Assembly: GCF_039555335.1 (NCBI RefSeq)
Contig: NC_092642.1
Coordinates: 61,979,776 to 62,043,775, forward strand
Reading direction: 5' to 3'
DNA length: 64,000 bases
Source of the DNA: Amphiura filiformis
Lineage: Eukaryota; Echinodermata; Ophiuroidea; Amphilepidida; Amphiuridae
Shown: positions 56,994-64,000 of the stretch, piece after piece
Position numbering within the stretch: position 1 is the stretch's first letter
How the letters are laid out: each line of letters starts with the position of its first letter
Made by a program: the position numbers and the translations under genes
Notes under the pieces: generated by a model
Databases searched by the model: none
What the model was told of the DNA's origin: nothing
What the model saw: only the letters and a program-made list of their open reading frames with translations

Positions 56994-57839
56994 GTGTGTG
57001 GATCAGATTCCAAATGAAACCATCTACAATCTGACCAACATCACTCCACTGGTTGCCAAAGTCAAGAATTACCAACTCAAATTTCTCGGCCATACTGCGT
57101 CTTGAAGACAATGAGCATGTGAAAGAATATGCCCTTTATATTCCACCACATGGGAAGAGGAAACCAGGATGCCACGCACACTGTACATGTACTTACAGTA
57201 TGTCCAGCACCTCCTGGGAGATACTGAAGGGATGCTGCAGCCAAACAAAACTGTTTCGCTTGCCTAAGATCGCAATACCGTATTGGTCCGAGTATAGTCC
57301 CACCCGCTTTTTATTTTTTATTTTTATTTTATTTTATTTTTTTAAAGTTTATTTTTTCCGGTTTTGGAGTGTCCCTGGACCTAGACCTAGATGCTAGGAT
57401 CATTCATGGTTGACCTAAAAAAAAAAAATGACATGAATACAAATTATCAATTTTCATATTAAAAATACAAAATATCTTGAAATTTTTTTATTATTATTTT
57501 TTTTACAATTTCTGAAATTTTTCAAAAATGGCTAATCAAGTATTTTGCGTCCATAACACATGCATGTGGACGCAGACATAACTTCGAAATTTAATCATTA
57601 ATTGATGATAAAAATAAGACATTTTTATTCTTTAATATTTTTAAGGGCGTACTACACCCATATATTGGTTTGATTGGTCTAAAAAAATATTTTTTCATTT
57701 ATAGCTAGGCGATATATGCACGGATCATGTGAAATTAAAAAAATTATGAAAAAACATCGTTTTTCACCTATTTGTCTTAAAAGTTGATTGGTTGATAAGG
57801 ACGCTTATTCATCCCTTTTTAAGGGATTTTTTATTTTAG

Positions 57840-58640
57840 CGAGAGTACGTAGTCAATCTTCATAGGGATGGGCGATACCAGCTTTTGGTACCCATTGTCG
57901 AACTAGAGCAGTCAGGGGTTTGGGTCGAATTTGTAGAAAAATAAAACAAAATGAAAAAAAAAAAATCATGCGAGCGCTTATGCGCACGAGGGGATTGTCT
58001 GAGGGAGGTGTTCCCCTCAGAAATAAAAAAAAAAACGTGTGCAAAATGAAGATCTAATTGAAGCGATTTGGTGGACAATTTTGGCACTATTATGCCAAGG
58101 CCTATATACTAGTGTAAAATTTTAGTTTACGGCCGAAAATTTGTGAGAGCCTTTCGTGGACAAGTTTCAATTCCCTATTATCGTAGGCCTATAAATTGTT
58201 TTAAACATAAATCGGCGAAAGCAGAAGCGAAAATGGCCACTTGTAGGCCCCCCTATATCGATTACGCAGGGGAGGGTAAAATGAAGACTAAATTGAAGTG
58301 ATTTGGTGGACCATTTTGGTACTAGTGTGTACAATTTTACCCGCAAATTTGTAAAATGATGGTCCATGAAACCTTCCTTGGACAAGTTTTCCCTGTAAGC
58401 CTATACCGCAAATTGGGCTTAAATTTGCAAATGTTGGAAGAAGAGCGAAAATGATCATATGTTTATCCACTACGAGGGGGAGTCTGAGGGGATGTTCCCC
58501 CCTGAGAAGTTTGAAAAAATTTGCAAAATGAAGGTCGAATTGAAGCCATTCGGTGCATTGTTTTTACACTACTATCTGAATCAATTGCTTTAAACAGAAA
58601 AAGGGCCCAAATCAATTTGCAAAACTTGAGATTGGCAATT
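57840..58640. repeat. Degenerate tandem repeat of about 230 bp
   Basis: Three units share GCAAAATGAAG, AATTGAAG.GATTTGGTGG and GGACAAGTTT, and the flanking GTCTGAGGG..TGTTCCCC. The ORFs here on the minus strand (60-75 aa) translate the repeat and are not taken as genes. Confidence 0.65.
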
Positions 58641-61048
58641 ACTAAAGCATGCATAAATCGATGAAGTCGTTATGGAGTCCGCCTCTTAATTTTTGACTTT
58701 GGTGGCAAAATGTGAGGGCCCTGCATATCGGCGGACCCGCAGTAATTTTCACGTGCTTTTAGGACGAGGACCCGCCTTCAAGCAATGCCTCGTCGCAGGC
58801 CTCTATAGGACCTACTTCCAATCGTCCCGACTGTGCGGTTATTTACATGGGCCTACTCAATTACGTGCAATTTAGTTTCTCTCCTCCTTTCCTCCATTTT
58901 CTCTTCTCTTTTCTCCTTTCTTCCCCTCTCTTCTCTTTTATTTATTTATTTGGGGGGGGCGTCAGCCACCTGAATCCAGCCTTTAATTGAGTCCATGTGT
59001 AGGCCTATGTTGGGGATTGGAGGGGGTACTGAGGCCTACCACATTTAATAACTAACTTTTTACTCTTTGTGGGATTTCAATCGCAACACAGGTAATAATA
59101 AAACCAGTAGCAAACTTCACTTTACCAACAAGATACAACAACTTTACAACTTTCTTTTTAATTAATGAAACAAAGCTTATTTTTGACTCAGAGTTTAAAT
59201 TTAAGATGCTAGTCAAGTCAATAACTTTGCACATTCTTCGGGTTCCTTTGTTTCCACTCATGTTAAAAGAAGACATAAAACCTGATGATCAGCTGACTCT
59301 TTCTGTTGACAATTTAAGTTTAAAACATTATTAACACAATTTTTGTGTTGAAATTAATTGTAAACATTAAACAAAACCAATACATTGGCTATAGTTTCAA
59401 ATCTTTCATAACATATAACCGTGGTGTTTGTAAAATATTTTGTAAAAGATTTGCAATTAGGCCTACTTTGATTGGATTCAACATTGCAACTTTACAATGC
59501 TCAAGAACACGAAAACTTCGGTGTGTGAAACATTGTTAAAAATTGTATGAAATGAGGATTCCTAGCGTAAACTAGTTTCTATACACTTTTAAATGTGAAT
59601 GATAGGAAGTCTGTAGGCTAAAGGGGCCCCAAATATTTTTGTGATGAATTTTTTTGCTTCGCCCCCCAGCAAGTGTTTGTGAACGGTCGACGGTCCCTAT
59701 AGGCCTACCACACACAATTTATTCGCTACCTGAAGTCGCTAATAGAGAATGAAAGATTTTTTATTTAATATTTGTTTTCAATTTTCGAATAATTATTTTT
59801 GTTTTCAATAGGCCTACAGTTGTACGTTCCATAAAAATAAAAGTATTGTATCGGAAATTGACCGATACCAAAATGGTATCGAATCGCCCACCGCTAGAAA
59901 AACCAAATCATGGCGCCTGTACAAAAATGTATGCGGAAGTCTTTCGGGAAGCGAATACAGTGAGTTTCATGGATTTACACTGGATTTATAATGGATTTTC
60001 TTAAAGTGGAATGATTTCAGCATGCGGTACAGGTAAGTGACGAAACTGTTAATACACGTGAACTGGTAGGGTGTCCCATTTAGCTGTTATCATTATGAAC
60101 ATACCGATTCACATTACAAATGCATTATAAATCATGTTTTGTAAGCTTCCCGTATTTCCTCAGAAAACTGAGCAAAAATTCACCTAATACTGAAAACCAA
60201 GGCATTTACTGTTCTTTAATTTCAACCTTATCAAACCTGAAACAAATATGCTGCCTTGCGAACACAAATTTTGCATATCATTGTCAACTAAAAGGGGGGA
60301 ATAAGTTTAATTTCATTGATAACATGAAATTGATGCATATTAATGTTTTCAAAGCTGTGCATAATTAATTAATTTCCCCAAAAAATAATTGTTATACTTT
60401 TTAGCGCCTGTCACAAATGCTTAACAAGTGTGAGTGATTGGATTAACGGTATCAATTCTGAAATTCTAAAGAAACTCGATTTTGTGAATCGAGGTCTATG
60501 TACCTCTTCCGAGCTTCTACCTTTAAAAGCATGTAAGCTACATTGATACCGATGCCACCAATAGAACGAGAAGATTTGCCCCTTCATTTTGCATACCACT
60601 TTGACCAATTTTTTTTTCTCATTTCTCCACAAAATGCAGAAAACCCGCAAAAAAATCCAATGGGTGTAGTACCCCCTTAAGATAATAAAAGCCCCAAAAT
60701 GTTGACCCACCTGCTTAAGAATTGTAGTAAATTCTGCAATATTTGTAAATGCAACGTCAGGAAATCGTGCACTTTTTTTTTTTTTTTCGTACGATCGCTG
60801 TTTGATGGGAAAGTCCCCATTGATGCTTTGTTTACAAAGCTTGCTGGAGTGATGAAGTGTAGACCCGGGGTACGGTACGTGTGTTAGCAACAAGGGGCTA
60901 CATACCGTTCTGATCATGAAATTCCGCTGCATTTCCCAGTATGATTGATCGTGAATTTCAGATGGACGCACAAAAACATGTTTGGACGCAAGTTTTTTCA
61001 ACCTTGTCAGCAAACTTGCGTCACACATGACGCACATTTTAAAATCCT
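58641..61048. other. Gene-free stretch
   Basis: Isolated repeat ends occur: TAAGGGCGTACTACACCC at about 57642 and GGGTGTAGTACCCCCTTAA at about 60664 belong to the family of 61049-61404. The 208-residue minus-strand ORF here is discussed under rejected items. Confidence 0.4.
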
Positions 61049-61404
61049 TAAGGGGGTACTACACCCCTGCCCATATTTGTGCCTATATTTGCATTTTTCT
61101 CAAAATTATAGCACATTGGTGACAAGTAAGATATGTATATTATAGGGGCAAGGACTACAACTACTGCACTGGAAATTTTATTTCAGCACAGACAACAGTT
61201 GTGGAGTTACAGTCAAAAATGAGGGAAAACCAATATTTGATCAATAAATCAATAACTACTTGCCTTGAGTTGCTAAATTTTCAGTGCAGTAGTTGTAGTC
61301 CTTGCCCTATAATATACATATCTTACTTGTCACCAATGCGCTTATAATTTTTGAGAAAAATGCAAAAATAGGCACAAAATTGGCCAGGGTGTAGTACCCC
61401 TTAA
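61049..61404. mobile_element. Foldback MITE, TTAAGGGGGTACTACACCC family
   Basis: CTTAAGGGGGTACTACACCC is mirrored by GGGTGTAGTACCCCTTAA. The arms go on through GACAAGTAAGATATGTATAT and GGGCAAGGACTACAACTAC on both sides of a loop near 61220. Confidence 0.85.
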
Positions 61405-64000
61405 CGGAACCCTGACTCGGACGAATCACGGTAGTTGGAGAAAGCTTGTAGTCGCCTGCTCCGCAGCCAACTGATGATGATGATGATGATTGTTTTTTGT
61501 TCAGGTGTGGCATAACTAAATGTAATTGAAAATCTATGAAAACCCTGGTTTTCATTTTCAATGTAAAAGACTCACATAACACTGTGGAAAATTGCACAGC
61601 ACACTTGATCAAAGCATGGCGTCTTTTCATGCACATTTAATTAGAGGTTAATGACTGTACTGTGAAAATCGCAACAACTGCACATCAGTTGTTTTGAGGG
61701 TATCGTAAAAAAGTCAAATTCTGGGTAGGCCTACCGTACTTCAGATTCTAAAAATAGCGATATGAAGTACGTATAAAGCTTCCTGATTCTGAATCTGCTG
61801 CGAGGAAAATTGTGGATTTACGAAATGAAATAACACCTTCATTCACACATTATTTGGTAAAATATTCAACAAACTTTATTTATTCTTCTCACTTGGCCCG
61901 ATTTTATATTGAAGTGGTTGATGGGCGGCATGCATGTACTGTAGAAAAGTTACATGCACATGCAAAAATCTACATGCACTGGTGCATGCATGCTTGCACC
62001 TGTCCTAAATCGAACCCTGCCACCAGTGCTATATAGCCAAAATAATTTAATTCTCGATCATGAGAGCCAACTTGGGTACGCACAGTTATTTGCGCAAGCG
62101 TACTACGCAATTATACCAGCGCTTACGTTACGGTGGTCGGTGCAAACGCAGCTTCTGAGAATTGACCAATTACACGGTCATTGCTAGGCAAGTTCAATGT
62201 TCGGTCATGCAGGTCGCGTGATCGTGTTATTCTATGAAAAGTATGCTGACCCACGGGGTACATCCTCTCAATGATCGAGAATTTGTTGTTTTGACTAGTA
62301 TAGCAAAGTCCTTTCTAGAAAAATTATTTCATTTGTGTACATCATCATGGCACATTCAACTACGCTTGTTACTCCGCGACTAATCATGCTAATACACGAG
62401 CGTACAACGCTACTTTACACGTCCATATAATATATATATGCGAAGTTATCTGCATACAATTTTACTACGCACTTTTAACCGGTTAACCGTCCACGCAAAA
62501 GAGTATGTTCCACGACCACGATGTACACAAATTAAATAATTTTTCTATATTATTAGGGTTTAGATTTTTTTCTTCAGACAGTATTCTACAGGCCTTCATA
62601 TATAAATGTTAAACTTTTCAATTACTCAACGTCTGCTCAGCATCTGGAATCAGTACGACGGCAACTTTGTGACCTCTTTTGTTCGACAGAAAATTTATAC
62701 GGGTTGGTGAACACGAGTTACGTAACGCAATGTTGAAATTTTAGCCGTCAAACACGTTTTATCAAAATAGCTCCAGAAATGGAAGACACGGGTCGTATAT
62801 TGCTCCATTTATGTACCCTAACCACAGGTAAGATATCAAACATTGTGTAAAGCAACAAATAACTTGTAAAAGTTGAATTAAATGGACAATAAAGAAGCTT
62901 GAACATGTCCAAAGTAGCTCGGAAAATGAGAAAAATTGCATGTCACGAACACAAAAATGTTCATATCATCAAGCACGAAAAAGCGCCGGAATCAAAAATG
63001 GGTGTCATGTTATAGAATAATTAAAGTGAGCTTGCCTGAAAATTTCATCAATTTTGGTTGGGGTATATTTTTAGTCGTATATTGAACACGTTGAAATGTT
63101 TATCTTTGTGCGTGACTACTGTCACGCAATATATTGTAAGGCCGATGTTTTTCCTGCAAAAAACTTGCATTGTCAATTGTCCATTGTTGGTTATTTACCT
63201 TGAAAATAATACTCCCAACGTTTAAACAATTTAAAAGTCAGCATAAAGGTTTGTGTTGCATTATTTGGACGGTGTTAATTCATTCCAGAAATAGAATTCA
63301 CGAGTGAGCCATGAGTGGGAATAACTTTGCTATTATTACCGTATCTATCAAATCAGTGGTATGGCTTGGTGGTAAATACCAGGGGTAAATTAAAAATTTG
63401 GAAGTTTGATCTTGGTTCGAACCCCGCTAGCACCTCTCTTTAATTTATTATTTTATTTTAACTCATTTTTTTAAATTCTAGTTTTCATATTTTTATTAAA
63501 TTTGAAGTGTTGTTATTCCAAAAATGATAACAATATTTATAATATTAATAAATAACTGTCAGGAAGGTTTTCACATTACATTTGAAGCAGGAGTAGCGAG
63601 ATAAAATGAAAGAAAACACCTAATATCTTGACCGCTTAACTGTGGTGTTCTATGGGGGATTAAATAAGACATCAAAGTTAGTTGCTCTTTCTGGAAAACG
63701 AACTTGGTTGATTCCAATTAGGTGTAGGGCTAATCCGAGGTGTAGGCCTAAGTTGGACATTGTGTAAAAATGACAAATATGCCAAAATATTAGGTTTGAA
63801 ATTCGTGCTTTTCGTGATTTAATATGTATGCATAAAAGCTCATAAAATATGTTGTCGATAGGGGAGGGGTCTAGTCCAATTAAAAAATCGTGAAAATCTG
63901 TGTTGATGTTCCTTTATAGTCCTATACTCCGAGTATATATTCTTGAACTTAAAAATTACTTAAGTTTGACATGCTTTATTTGAAATTATTTCATATTGAA
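61405..64000. other. Gene-free right edge
   Basis: A GAT trinucleotide run lies near 61475. One short plus-strand frame at 62779 (MEDTGRILLHLC) is followed by a GTAAG donor, but nothing confirms it as an exon. No other feature is supported. Confidence 0.4.

Noticed and set aside
57053-57397. 114-residue plus-strand ORF
   Set aside because: The C-terminal half is translated from T-rich low complexity (FLFFIFILFYFF) and the rest has no motif.
60411-61037. 208-residue minus-strand ORF
   Set aside because: It crosses repeat ends (the GGGTGTAGTACCCCCTTAA terminus translates as LRGYYTHW) and a long poly-T. It has no motif, splice context or composition of a real protein. It is probably chance.
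62779-62827. Possible first coding exon (MEDTGRILLHLCTLTTG then GTAAG)
   Set aside because: One short ATG frame with a donor is common by chance. No second exon or homology was seen before the window ends.
63355-63440. tRNA-like string with GGTTCGAACCCC
   Set aside because: Anticodon and acceptor arms do not fold. At most it is an old SINE head, and no tail was identified.

Overview
The window looks like nuclear DNA of a marine deuterostome invertebrate, most likely an echinoderm. It is AT-rich, intron-bearing and packed with small inverted-repeat transposons. The short string TAGGCCTA recurs, which I associate with echinoderm DNA. It carries an expanded CYP2-clan cytochrome P450 cluster and an AP1AR (gadkin) homologue. 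The species is inference; I ran no search.

Left edge (1-4.8 kb): no gene. It holds a MITE, an 877-bp tandem duplication with a large foldback inside each copy, and two MITEs that sit in the 5' flank of the first P450 gene.

P450 cluster (4.9-36.4 kb, all + strand): five units of one CYP2-clan gene with three coding exons (355, 960 and 182 nt, both introns phase 1). Unit A (4872-9223) and unit C (17463-20057) are complete except for one 1-bp homopolymer change each in exon 2. Unit B (9887-10847) and unit D (25669-26741) keep only the 3' part of exon 2 plus exon 3. Unit E (30555-36380) is the only copy that reads without a break (498 aa, all P450 signatures). A and C share their 5' flanks. The C-D and D-E spacers are also copies of each other, so the cluster grew by tandem duplication. 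Because the flanks are paralogous, several transposons can be compared with their empty sites. Between B and C lies a nearly full-length APE-type LINE with frame breaks. The C-D spacer holds a tRNA-like sequence, a 1.5-kb higher-order satellite built on CACAAACCGCGAA, and an inverted-repeat element. The D-E spacer holds a hAT-like MITE and an internally deleted Tc1/mariner-like transposon.

Middle (36.4-44.5 kb): no gene recognised. There are many foldback MITEs, a 71-bp perfect inverted repeat with tandem units, and a perfect DR1 nuclear-receptor half-site pair 0.6 kb past the last P450.

Right (44.6-56.2 kb, - strand): a multi-exon gene recognised as AP1AR/gadkin, the gamma-adaptin and kinesin adaptor. 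The terminal exon encodes a long low-complexity C-terminal extension with an 82-residue internal duplication. Its first exon and at least one middle exon were not found. From 56.2 to 64 kb I see only repeats and unassigned DNA.
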